This document shows, piece after piece, positions 53,067 to 61,479 of a DNA stretch of 64,000 nucleotides; positions within the stretch are counted from its first letter, which is position 1; every line of letters begins with the position of its first letter. Under the pieces are notes generated by a model. The model did not search any database. It was not told the DNA's origin and saw nothing but the letters and a program-made list of their open reading frames with translations. The DNA lies in assembly GCA_024276995.1 (NCBI GenBank), contig JAJRWB010000050.1:62001-126000 (forward strand), read 5' to 3'. The position numbers were made by a program, and so were the translations under genes. Origin of the DNA: Candidatus Eiseniibacteriota bacterium (lineage in GTDB: Bacteria > Orphanbacterota > Orphanbacteria > Orphanbacterales > Orphanbacteraceae).

Positions 53067-55595
53067 ATGAGCGAATTCCACGATGACAGCGATACCCATG
53101 AGGCTCCTCTCCCTCCGCCTTCACTAGGTGAGGAACTGAACTACCTGCAGGCGTTCAACACCGGTATTTTGAATCTCGTCCCCGACGGCGTCGCCGTGCT
53201 CGACGATCAGCTTTCTATCCGGTCGGCGAACGACACATTCCGCGAACTGATGGGACTTCCCGGAGCGCCGGCGGAGCGGATCGTCGTGGCGGACCATCCA
53301 CTATTCCGCACTTCCATCACTTGGCAGGGCATCGAAAAGCCGCTCGGCGAGGCGCTGTGCGATCTCTTCGACGGCGGAGGAGAGATCCCGGTCACAACGA
53401 TGTCGGTGACCGGTGGGGACGGAGGGGAAGCCTCTCTCTACGCCGTGCGCGCATCGGCGTGGGATTCGGAAGATCGGGTGTCGTCGAGGATCCTCCTTTG
53501 GATCCACCGGAAAGAGGAGGGCGGCGGACCGGAGGCTCAGGATGTCGGCGAAGATTCCACTTCCGAAGAAGAGTCGACGCTGTTCGAGTTCGCCAGGGGG
53601 CTTCTCGAGGATATTCCGATCGCCGTATGCGAGTTGGCGCCGGGCCTCTTCCTTCGAAAGACGAACCGCGCCGTGGAGAAGATCTTCGGCCGCCGTTTCC
53701 GTTTCGACCCGGGAAACGAGGACCACATCTTCTCCGTTCTGCCCGAGCTTTGCTGCGACACCCTTCTTGAGCTGTTCGAGAAAACGACCGCCTCCTCGAG
53801 GCCGGCGGGGGGCGTGATCATCCTCGTGCGCCCCGGCGGAAGAGAGGTTCGCCTATTCGCCGAGGTTCGCCCGCCGATCGGCGATGACGACTCGACATTC
53901 CTCTTCCTCCAGCCGGAGAGCATGGCGACCTTCCCGGGGAACACCGATTCGACACGCGCCGGCGGTGAGGAGACCTCCACCGCCATCGACGCGCTCTTCT
54001 CCCGCAGCTTCCCATTTTCCGACCCACAAGAGGATGAGCCGGTGAACGAGGAAGTTCAGAACGTCCTCACCGCCGTCGACCTGATTCTCGATTTCGAACG
54101 GCTCACCGAAAAAGTGCTCGACATGGGACTCGACCTCACCGACGGCGCATCGGGGAGCCTGATGCTCGTGACAAGCTCGGGGCGGGAACTGAGCATCGCC
54201 TGCGCGCGGGGACTCGCCGACCCGATCGCGCGCACGGCGAGGCAGCGAATCGGCGAGGGCATAGCCGGTAGCGTGGCGGAAAAGGGCGAACCCCTCCTCC
54301 TCCAGGGGAGGATCGGCGACAAGCGGTTTCGCGGCGTCGGCGGGAGACCGGAGATCCATTCGTCGGTATGTGTTCCGATTCTTTCCGATCGCAAGGTTCT
54401 CGGCGTTCTCAACATCAACTCCCGTTCCGACGCCCCGCCGTTCACCGACGAACAGCTTCGCCAGGTGGCGGCTCTCGGACGGCAGGTCGGCCCCGCCCTG
54501 GAGCGATCGAGAGAGCTGAAGAAGGCGCGCCGCCGATCGTTCGAACTCACCGTGCGGGCGGAAATCGAATCGATCAAGTTCTCCACCGGAACGCTCGGAG
54601 CGAAACTCGAACAGGTGAGCGAGAGAATCGGCGCGCTTCTCGACTTCGACATCTGTTCGATCTATCTCAAGGAGGGCGACCGGGACTTCGTCACCCTCCG
54701 GGCGACGGCGGGGATGAAGGGGAACCTCGTGAACGCCGTCTCCATACCCACCGGCGCCGGCCACGTCGGGTGGGTGGCGAAGAGCGGAAGGCCGCTCGTT
54801 CTCAGAAGCGTGGCGCCGCCGGAGTCGGCGGCGGCGGGGGACGAACCTTCGAACATGACGCTCGCCCTGCCGATTACCGATCCGAACGGAGTCATCGGCG
54901 TGCTTGCCGTGGAATCGGCGTCGAGAAGCGATCTCGACGTCGGCGACATGGAACTGATTCGCGCGGTGACCACCGCCGTGGGGCAGATGATCGGCGACGT
55001 GAGGTCGAAGGAGTACTCCGCCAGGAAGTTGACGATGCTCTCGGCGCTGGGCGAGATGGGCGTGGCGTTCACCGCGGCGACCGACCGGGCGAGCCTGGCG
55101 AGACTCGTGGCGTTCTGCGGCGGCACGGTGCTCGAAGCGGACATGGCCACCGTGCGGATCTTGTCGGAAACGGGCGACCAGCACGAATGCACCTTCGACG
55201 ATCTCGATCTCCTCGCCGCCCATGGAACGGCGGCACCGGAAGGGGACGATCCTCTCGGGAAGCTCGACGCGTTCGCGGTGGAGCGGGCGATCGCCGCGAG
55301 GCGCCCGTGCGCCACCGCCGATCTCGGCGGGGAAAAGGCCGGCGAGATGATGCGCGCCGCCCACGTGGCGGAAGTGCTCGCCGTCCCTCTTCTCGTCGGT
55401 GACGAGGTTTTCGGCTCGGTTGTGGTCTACAGGGCCGCCCGCGAAGACGAGGAGATTCTTCCCTTCGCGGAGCAGGAACAGGAGATCGGTACGCGTCTCG
55501 GCGACTACGCGGGCGCGGCGGCGGCGCAGTTCACGTACTGGCGCCGGAGCCGGATGGAAGGCCGGGAGAACGCCCCTGTACCGGCGGACCGATAA
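53067..55595 (+). CDS. Multi-domain PAS and GAF sensory protein without recognisable output domain
   Basis: 842 aa, soluble. A PAS-like domain near 22-150 (FNTGILNLVPDGVAVLDDQLSIRSANDTF) and perhaps a second near 175-300 (LFEFARGLLEDIPIAVCEL). Then three GAF domains at about 345-490 (LDLTDGASGSLMLVTSSG; GEGIAGSVAEKG), 515-655 (LLDFDICSIYLKEGDRDFVTLRA) and 680-820. The protein ends after the last GAF with a basic tail; no histidine kinase, GGDEF, EAL, SpoIIE or HTH is visible. Possibly a scaffold that regulates a partner kinase or phosphatase in trans. ATG at 53067 with GAGG 8 nt upstream. A TATAAT at 52844-52849 lies in the 229-nt gap before it, but the gap shows nothing else. Confidence 0.72.
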   Translation: MSEFHDDSDTHEAPLPPPSLGEELNYLQAFNTGILNLVPDGVAVLDDQLSIRSANDTFRELMGLPGAPAERIVVADHPLFRTSITWQGIEKPLGEALCDLFDGGGEIPVTTMSVTGGDGGEASLYAVRASAWDSEDRVSSRILLWIHRKEEGGGPEAQDVGEDSTSEEESTLFEFARGLLEDIPIAVCELAPGLFLRKTNRAVEKIFGRRFRFDPGNEDHIFSVLPELCCDTLLELFEKTTASSRPAGGVIILVRPGGREVRLFAEVRPPIGDDDSTFLFLQPESMATFPGNTDSTRAGGEETSTAIDALFSRSFPFSDPQEDEPVNEEVQNVLTAVDLILDFERLTEKVLDMGLDLTDGASGSLMLVTSSGRELSIACARGLADPIARTARQRIGEGIAGSVAEKGEPLLLQGRIGDKRFRGVGGRPEIHSSVCVPILSDRKVLGVLNINSRSDAPPFTDEQLRQVAALGRQVGPALERSRELKKARRRSFELTVRAEIESIKFSTGTLGAKLEQVSERIGALLDFDICSIYLKEGDRDFVTLRATAGMKGNLVNAVSIPTGAGHVGWVAKSGRPLVLRSVAPPESAAAGDEPSNMTLALPITDPNGVIGVLAVESASRSDLDVGDMELIRAVTTAVGQMIGDVRSKEYSARKLTMLSALGEMGVAFTAATDRASLARLVAFCGGTVLEADMATVRILSETGDQHECTFDDLDLLAAHGTAAPEGDDPLGKLDAFAVERAIAARRPCATADLGGEKAGEMMRAAHVAEVLAVPLLVGDEVFGSVVVYRAAREDEEILPFAEQEQEIGTRLGDYAGAAAAQFTYWRRSRMEGRENAPVPADR

Positions 55596-55680
55596 CACCC
55601 CCTCCACCGTGTTTCGCTTTCCGGCTTGCCTCGGAGCACTCGTGCCCGCATAATGGCCGCACCCCACCAGGGAGCGTGTC

Positions 55681-56727
55681 ATGGCGATCGACTCACTCGG
55701 ATCATCGGCGGCGGGAGGGGCGAGACCCCTCGACGGGCTCGACAAGCTGGAATCGTTCGAGGACGCCGGTTTTGAAAAACTCGATGAAACAGCTCGGCTC
55801 GACCTCCGACGAGCGCTGCGCCACCTGAAGAAGAGCGGTATCTCAATCGGTGGTTCGCTCGCCGAACTGTTCGGTCGCGGAAAGACCGCCGCCCTGACGG
55901 CCGGCCACGTCCCCCGCGCCGCGCCGGCGGGCCGGCGGTTCGAATCGTGCCGCCACACATATCCCCAGCAGAACGAAGTAAGTGCCCGCGCGGCGGCGGG
56001 TAGCCGGCTTGGTTATCGCGCCGCCGGCATCGAGCTTCGCGGCATCGACGGACGCACCTACGCCGGCACATTCGCCAAGCCGGTGAAGCTCGACGGCGGC
56101 GGCTACGCCTACCGCGGCAGGATCTACGCCGACCTCCCCTCCATCGAGAGGGATCTCAACGGCGCGGGGGCGGGCGGCGCGGGAGAGATGCCGTACACCG
56201 TGCCCGGCGCCTTGGGCGGCGATTCATCGCTTGCGCGGTTTCTGACCGCAGGCGCGGGCGCTTCTCCCACCTCGATGCAGCTTGCCGCGTCGATCTTCAA
56301 CCGCCCGGAAGGGATCTCGGGCGGCGTGCCGGCGGACGCGCCGATTCCCGGCGGCGGCAACGCGACGGCGTCTTCCATTCTCGGCTCCGGTCTGCCGATG
56401 GAAGACCAGGTTCTTCTATTCGGCGCGAATCTTTCCTCGTCGCTCGACGGTGAAATCGAAGCGAAAATGAAGCAGATCGAGGCCGCCATGGGCGGAGGCA
56501 CGGCCGGCAACGCCCACGGCGGGCTCGCCGGGGGGACGAGCGGAACGGGCCGCGGCGGCGCAGGTGCGCCCGGGGGCGGCTCGCGACAGAGCCCCAACCT
56601 GCAGCTCCTCCAGACCCAGCTCCAGCAGCTTATTCAGCAAAGAACACAGATGTTCCAGATGATGCAGAATATCCTGAAAACACTTCACGACACGAGCATG
56701 GCCGCGATTCGGAATATGAAAGCCTAA
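55681..56727 (+). CDS. Gly/Ala-rich protein with C-terminal helical tail, possible secreted partner of the following TPR chaperone
   Basis: 348 aa, family not recognised. Charged helical N-terminus (about 22-60), a variable middle, a region with KLDGGGYAYRGRIYADLPSIERDL, then a low-complexity Gly/Ala/Thr stretch (about 265-300) and a Gln/Met-rich C-terminal helix (LQLLQTQLQQLIQQRTQMFQMM). No signal peptide or obvious membrane segment. The C-terminal helix and the glycine-rich linker recall substrates of type III secretion-type systems, and the next gene, 19 nt on, encodes a SycD/LcrH-like TPR protein. The pairing is inference; the two could equally be cytoplasmic partners. Confidence 0.6.
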   Translation: MAIDSLGSSAAGGARPLDGLDKLESFEDAGFEKLDETARLDLRRALRHLKKSGISIGGSLAELFGRGKTAALTAGHVPRAAPAGRRFESCRHTYPQQNEVSARAAAGSRLGYRAAGIELRGIDGRTYAGTFAKPVKLDGGGYAYRGRIYADLPSIERDLNGAGAGGAGEMPYTVPGALGGDSSLARFLTAGAGASPTSMQLAASIFNRPEGISGGVPADAPIPGGGNATASSILGSGLPMEDQVLLFGANLSSSLDGEIEAKMKQIEAAMGGGTAGNAHGGLAGGTSGTGRGGAGAPGGGSRQSPNLQLLQTQLQQLIQQRTQMFQMMQNILKTLHDTSMAAIRNMKA

Positions 56728-56746
56728 AGGAAGGGGTCTTGCCGGA

Positions 56747-57307
56747 GTGAATCGGTTCCTGAAGGACGGCGATCCTCTCGTCTCCGAACGCGATGTGTGC
56801 ACCCCCTCGCAGATCGAGGAGACGGTGCGCGCCTTTCTCCTCGGCGATGTCACCCTCGCCCAGCTCGAAGGGGTGAGCGCCAAGGAATTGTACGGCGTCG
56901 CCGACCTCGGCTACGATTTTCTGGAGGAGGGCCGTCCCGACGTGGCGCGCCGCCTCTTCGAGGGGCTGTGTGCCTACAATCCTTTTGATCCGTACTTTCA
57001 CGCCCTTCTCGCGTCCGCCTGCCGGCGCCTCGGGGAGAACGATCGGGCGATCCGCCACTACCGTTCGGCGGTGGAGCTTTTTCCCGGCGATATCCACTGT
57101 TGGATCAATCTAGGGGAAGTTCTTCTCGTCGAGGGCCGCCGCCTGAGCGACGAGGGCGATACCTCCGCCGCCCTCCCTCTTTTCAGCGAAGCGACGAAGG
57201 CGTTTCGCAAGGCGCTCACCCTCGATCCCGCCGCGAAGAACCGCGCCGTTCTCCGGGCCCGGGTGCTCGGAGCGCTCCTCGCCGACATCGACCGCCCCGA
57301 TCGATGA
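56747..57307 (+). CDS. SycD/LcrH-like TPR protein (type III secretion chaperone fold)
   Basis: 186 aa; GTG at 56747 with GAAGGGG upstream. Three tetratricopeptide-like helical repeats at about 44-150: ELYGVADLGYDFLEEGRPDVARRLFEGLCAYNP, HALLASACRRLGENDRAIRHYRSAVELFP, and INLGEVLLVEGRRL. The first repeat, with A-x-x-F-x-x-L-C-x-x-x-P, is the characteristic LcrH/SycD/IpgC pattern of class II chaperones for translocators. No type III secretion structural genes are in the window, so a general TPR co-chaperone is an alternative. It follows the helical-tail protein at 19 nt, probably as one operon. Confidence 0.65.
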   Translation: MNRFLKDGDPLVSERDVCTPSQIEETVRAFLLGDVTLAQLEGVSAKELYGVADLGYDFLEEGRPDVARRLFEGLCAYNPFDPYFHALLASACRRLGENDRAIRHYRSAVELFPGDIHCWINLGEVLLVEGRRLSDEGDTSAALPLFSEATKAFRKALTLDPAAKNRAVLRARVLGALLADIDRPDR

Positions 57308-57632
57308 CATCTCCCACCGTCCGATCACGGGCGGTTCGAACGGGTAACACGAGCGCCCACCCTTCCCGATTTCCGTGCCGGAGTTCTCATCCTCCGGCGA
57401 TTCCGCAGCGGCGGCCAAAAATAAGCGTCTCTAATATATTGCTGACAGACAAGTTACCAATTTAATTCACACACCCTATTGCGGGCCGGCGGCTTCGCCC
57501 CTATCTTGTGGTTGGTAAGCACTTACTGATTAACTCGCACGATGGTCACCCCCCGGTCCCGGCACTGTGACCTCGCGATGGAAGGGGCGGGCAAGGCGCC
57601 CGCCGCCACAAGCCTTCAGAGGGAGGGACCCC
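57308..57632 (+). other. 325-nt intergenic region before the cytochrome operon: candidate promoter and palindrome
   Basis: No gene seen. Locally AT-rich (57415-57475). TTGCTG at 57439-57444, then 16 nt, then TTTAAT at 57461-57466, a plausible sigma-70 promoter about 170 nt before the cytochrome ATG. Palindrome GTAAG-CA-CTTAC at 57515-57526 resembles TetR-type operators. RBS GGGAGGG precedes 57633. Confidence 0.45.
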
Positions 57633-58079
57633 ATGGGAATGAACTTCAAACCCCTTGTTCCGGCGATCTGCACCGTCTTGTTCGCCGTCGGGACGTTCGT
57701 CTGCGCGGACGGGACCGAGCCCGCCGGCGCAACGGGGAAGAACGCAAAGACGACCGTCGCCGGCGCGGCGGAAACGACGAAGACGGCCATGCCCGACGTG
57801 AAAAAGATGTCGGGCAAGGATCTCTACAAGAACCACTGCAAAGTATGTCACGCGAAAGATTCGGAGTTCGACGAATATACGCCGATGACGCTGATCCAGG
57901 AACAGTGGGAGACGTTCTTCGACGAAGAGTTCGAAGATACCCACAAGACCGTGTCCGACTCGACGTTCTACGGTGGAAAAAACGTGGTCGACGTGATCAC
58001 CGACGAAATGCTGAAGAAGATGCGCAAATTCTGCGTCGATCACGCCGCCGACTCGGAACACCCGATGACATGCGGTTAG
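57633..58079 (+). CDS. Periplasmic monoheme c-type cytochrome
   Basis: 148 aa, signal peptide 1-24 (ending TFVCADG). One haem site C-K-V-C-H (Cys69, Cys72, His73) and candidate Met ligand at residue 85. A Thr/Ala-rich linker precedes the haem domain (about 28-55). A CxxCH followed by helices with WETFFDEEFEDTHKTVSD is a class I-like plan, though unusually acidic. First gene of the likely operon with the outer-membrane barrel (36 nt on) and octaheme cytochrome. It may shuttle electrons from the inner membrane to that complex. Confidence 0.82.
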   Translation: MGMNFKPLVPAICTVLFAVGTFVCADGTEPAGATGKNAKTTVAGAAETTKTAMPDVKKMSGKDLYKNHCKVCHAKDSEFDEYTPMTLIQEQWETFFDEEFEDTHKTVSDSTFYGGKNVVDVITDEMLKKMRKFCVDHAADSEHPMTCG

Positions 58080-58115
58080 CGAAGACTGTCAAACGCGATT
58101 CAAGGAGAGATTGAA

Positions 58116-59831
58116 ATGAAGCGGACCATCGTTCTTCTTTGCGCTCTTCTCCTCGCCGCCCAGGCGGTGTCGGCGAAGACCCCGGAGGAGAAGCTCAAGG
58201 ATATCGAAAAACGGGTGAGGAAACTGGAAAGGAACGCGGGCGTCGACCGGATCGATTGGACGGGAGATTTTCGCGTGGAGGCCCATTCGATCACCGGAAA
58301 GATCGGCGACTACTATGACGGGATGGCGCTGCAAAGAGTCATGGTGAACACGATGTTCTTCCACGATCTAACGGGCAATCTTCCGCTGAACATGGATGGC
58401 ACGTTCAACTACGACGGCGACGGCGGGGTACTCGAGACAATCGGCGATCCGGACAACTACGGAGCGTACATGATGTTTCTCGGTGGCCTCGACTACAACA
58501 CGACTTTCCCCGAACAGATGCAGTCGATGCTCATGGACATGGCGATCGCCCTCGGTATGAATCCCGCCGTCATGACCGCCGCCGACTGGGCGGCCGTGCA
58601 GTCCGGCGCCGTGAACATGATGAAGATGGTCGACGGCGTCCTGACCGAGGGGTACGACACCGACAACGATATTCTCTACACGACCCGCCTGAGACTCGAT
58701 ATGAATGCGAAGCCGTCGGACAACGTGAGCTTCACCGGACGGTTGGCGATGTACAAGCCGTGGGGCGCGTCGACCCAGATTCCCGTGTTCAACGGCCAGT
58801 CGACCACCATGGCGATCGATGCGGGAACGCCCGGCGTTCCCGGCGGCGAGACGGTGCGCGTCGAGCGGGCATATTTCAACTGGAAACATATCGGTGGAAA
58901 GAATATGTATCTCAGCCTCGGCCGAAGACCGAGCACCGCAGGTCCTCCTCTTCATTTCCGGCAGGACGAGATGCGCGGCGGCACGCCCCTGGGCACGATC
59001 ATCGACTTCCAGTTCGACGGTGCCACGCTCGGCGTCAACGTCGGGGAGAATACGACGATCCGCGCGTGCTACGGAATGGGCTACGAGTCGCAGTACGGCA
59101 ACGGGTCGATCCTGAAGACTCCGGCCGACCGCCTGAAGGACGCGTCGTTCTTCGGCTTCAACGTCGACCTTTGGAACACCGACGAAATGCTGGTCCAGGC
59201 GACCATCGCCCGTGCCTTCGACATCACGGACGGCTTCAACGGCTACGTGATCCTTCCGAACGATCCCGTCACCGGGATGGCGATGCCCGGACCGATCGTC
59301 ACACGGTTCACACCGTCGGCGAACCTCGGCGATTTCGATCTCGCGAGCGCGCTGATCACCCGCCGTGACGGTCCCATCGATTGGTTCGTCTCCGGGAGCT
59401 GGTGCAAGAGTCGTCCCGACAACGTGACCACGCCGTTCGGCGGGTTGATGAGCGATCCCTTCGAAACACCCGAGGAACGGACGGGAAGCATGTACTACCT
59501 GGGTGGTCGCTGCAACCTGAACGAGGAGAGAACGAAGATCGGCTTCGAATGGAACCACGGTTCGAAGTACTGGTTCAACTTCGCTCCCGCCCAGGACGAC
59601 ATCATCGCGCCGAAGACGAGCGCCCGGGGGAACGTGTACGAAGGGTATGTCACCCACCGGATCAACCGCCGGTTTATCGTGAAGGCGGACTACATCGCGT
59701 ACGACTACGATTACTCCGGATCGGGCTGGCACCTCGGCACGCCGAAAAAGCTGACCGAAACGCCGATTCTCGGCTTTCCGACATACGATGACGCGGCGAA
59801 GGCCTCCCTCAGTTTCATCACGAGGTTCTAG
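58116..59831 (+). CDS. DUF3373-like outer-membrane beta-barrel (porin of porin-cytochrome cluster)
   Basis: 571 aa. Signal peptide 1-20 (QAVSAK), short coiled coil about 22-42 (EEKLKDIEKRVRKLERN), then alternating beta-strand sequence with aromatic girdles, and a C-terminal Phe in SLSFITRF, the outer-membrane insertion signal. Segments VERAYFNWKHIGGKNMYLSLGRRPS and GFEWNHGSKYWFNF are of DUF3373 type, a family usually encoded beside multihaem cytochromes. Sits between the mono- and octahaem cytochrome genes (12 nt before the latter). Interpreted as the barrel that lets a cytochrome pass electrons across the outer membrane. Confidence 0.8.
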   Translation: MKRTIVLLCALLLAAQAVSAKTPEEKLKDIEKRVRKLERNAGVDRIDWTGDFRVEAHSITGKIGDYYDGMALQRVMVNTMFFHDLTGNLPLNMDGTFNYDGDGGVLETIGDPDNYGAYMMFLGGLDYNTTFPEQMQSMLMDMAIALGMNPAVMTAADWAAVQSGAVNMMKMVDGVLTEGYDTDNDILYTTRLRLDMNAKPSDNVSFTGRLAMYKPWGASTQIPVFNGQSTTMAIDAGTPGVPGGETVRVERAYFNWKHIGGKNMYLSLGRRPSTAGPPLHFRQDEMRGGTPLGTIIDFQFDGATLGVNVGENTTIRACYGMGYESQYGNGSILKTPADRLKDASFFGFNVDLWNTDEMLVQATIARAFDITDGFNGYVILPNDPVTGMAMPGPIVTRFTPSANLGDFDLASALITRRDGPIDWFVSGSWCKSRPDNVTTPFGGLMSDPFETPEERTGSMYYLGGRCNLNEERTKIGFEWNHGSKYWFNFAPAQDDIIAPKTSARGNVYEGYVTHRINRRFIVKADYIAYDYDYSGSGWHLGTPKKLTETPILGFPTYDDAAKASLSFITRF

Positions 59832-59843
59832 GGAGAGATCATC

Positions 59844-61247
59844 ATGAAAAGCACGCTGTTCTTCCTCTTCACGGCCCTTCTCGGCACCGCGGCGGCGGCC
59901 GGCGGCGCAGAGAAGACGGTGTACGCCCACGCGGGATACTTCGAGGATTACGAAGGAACGAAAACATGCCTCGAATGTCACAAGGACGAAGCGAAGTCGT
60001 TCTTCCACTCACAGCACTACCAGTGGGAAGGGGAGACACCGGACATCGTGAACTCCGGCGGCAGGCGACTCGGAAAGATGAACACCATCAACGATTTTTG
60101 CACCAATCCGGCGATGAACTGGATCGGCGAATCACGAAACGAGGCCGGCGACGTGGTGGCGAAGGGATGTTCGAAATGTCACGCCGGCTTCGGACTCCTT
60201 CCGGCGAAGGAGATTTCGCAAGAGCAACTCGAAAACATCGACTGCCTGATCTGCCATGCATCCGGTTACGGGCGCGACCTGTACGCCGCCGGCGACGGCA
60301 GCTGGGAGTGGCGGCCGATCCTGTGGAAGAACCGGGCCGGCCTCAACTCGGTGTCGAAACGGATCTCTCTGCCGAAACGGAAGATGTGCCTCCGGTGCCA
60401 CTCTGCGTCGGGCGGCGGGCCGAACTTCAAGCGGGGCGATATCGAATACGCCCTCGCCGACTGCGATTCCGAATTCGACGTTCACATGGCCTCGTCGGGG
60501 AACGACATGCAGTGTGTCGACTGCCACGCGGGCGAGGATCATCGCGTGCTTGGACGGGGCACCGACCTATCCGCCACCGACTCGCCCGGAACGCGGCTCA
60601 CATGCGACGGCTCGTGCCACGGTGCGGCGCCCCACGAGGCGAACGTGCTGAACCATCACGCGAAGCGTGTCGCGTGCACCACGTGTCACATCAGGGAGTT
60701 CGCCAAGGAGGATGCCACCGACATGGTGCGGGACTGGTCGATGCCGTCGTACCACGAGGAAGTCGGCAAATACTCGGCCACGATCACACTGCAGAAAAAC
60801 GTGACCCCGGTCTATCGCTGGTACAACGGCACCACGTGGAGCCAGATGCTCGGCGAAGAGGTGAGGCGACTCGATGACGGCTCGGTGGGAATCATGCTTC
60901 CCCAGGGGAGCCGGAATGACAAGAAGTCGAAGATCTACGCTTTCAAGTTTCATAAGGGGAAGCTCCCCGTTCTCGACGGCCGTGACTGGCTCATTCCGAT
61001 CACGGTGGAAGAGTTCTTCGGCACAGGCGACATCGACGGTGCGGTGCGTGAAGCGGCTCGAAAGGTGTATGGTATCGAAGGCGTGAAGTACCGGTGGGCC
61101 GATACGGCACGCTACATGGGCCTCTTCCATGAAGTGCAACCGGCGGCGAATGCGCTCCGGTGCCTCGATTGCCACAACGCCGGCGGACGGCTCGACTGGA
61201 AGGAACTCGGCTACGACGGCGATCCGCTCGAGAGGTTGATGAAGTAG
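59844..61247 (+). CDS. Octaheme c-type cytochrome with one unusual C-x3-C-H site
   Basis: 467 aa, signal peptide 1-22. Eight haem motifs by direct count: Cys42-45, 109-112, 134-137, 182-185, 224-227, 278-281 and 440-443 (all CxxCH), and one C-D-G-S-C-H at 254-259 that has three residues between the cysteines. The spacing, with seven motifs in the first 280 residues and the eighth near the end, fits the octahaem tetrathionate reductase/hydroxylamine-oxidoreductase-like group. The 155-residue gap between the last two motifs contains no further haem. Encoded right after the outer-membrane barrel, so its role is either extracellular electron transfer or reduction of a sulfur/nitrogen oxyanion; sequence does not choose. 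A dedicated haem lyase is often required for CX3CH-type sites. Confidence 0.88.
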   Translation: MKSTLFFLFTALLGTAAAAGGAEKTVYAHAGYFEDYEGTKTCLECHKDEAKSFFHSQHYQWEGETPDIVNSGGRRLGKMNTINDFCTNPAMNWIGESRNEAGDVVAKGCSKCHAGFGLLPAKEISQEQLENIDCLICHASGYGRDLYAAGDGSWEWRPILWKNRAGLNSVSKRISLPKRKMCLRCHSASGGGPNFKRGDIEYALADCDSEFDVHMASSGNDMQCVDCHAGEDHRVLGRGTDLSATDSPGTRLTCDGSCHGAAPHEANVLNHHAKRVACTTCHIREFAKEDATDMVRDWSMPSYHEEVGKYSATITLQKNVTPVYRWYNGTTWSQMLGEEVRRLDDGSVGIMLPQGSRNDKKSKIYAFKFHKGKLPVLDGRDWLIPITVEEFFGTGDIDGAVREAARKVYGIEGVKYRWADTARYMGLFHEVQPAANALRCLDCHNAGGRLDWKELGYDGDPLERLMK

Positions 61248-61312
61248 AAAAAGACTTTCTTATCCGTTCCCATGGGAGTGCGAAGGCGACGCAGGGTCTT
61301 CCGCTTCCTCTT

Positions 61313-61350
61313 ATCGCGGCCCCACGGCTTCGAGCCGGCGGGGCCGCGAT
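61313..61350 (+). terminator. Long GC-rich stem-loop after the octaheme cytochrome
   Basis: ATCGCGGCCCC (61313-61323) pairs with GGGGCCGCGAT (61340-61350), and inside it CGGCT (61325-61329) with AGCCG (61333-61337). A very stable 38-nt structure with no T-run, 66 nt after the stop. May protect the 3' end or attenuate read-through into the DUF6599-like gene. Confidence 0.5.
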
Positions 61351-61479
61351 CGCTTGGCACAATGGGGATGAAAACTGAAGGATTTCCACCTATTATTCAT
61401 AAGTAAGCTCCGCTTCTCGTCCCGATGATGCCCGCGGGCCGCCTCAGGGCGGCGACGGTTGAAAGAGAGTACACAGCTG

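Noticed and set aside
53853-55958. A 701-aa minus-strand frame
   Set aside because: Antisense to the PAS/GAF gene; composition rich in Arg/His/Glu and no recognisable domain.
58368-60008. A 546-aa minus-strand frame
   Set aside because: Shadow of the outer-membrane barrel and cytochrome genes, which have signal peptides and haem motifs on the plus strand.
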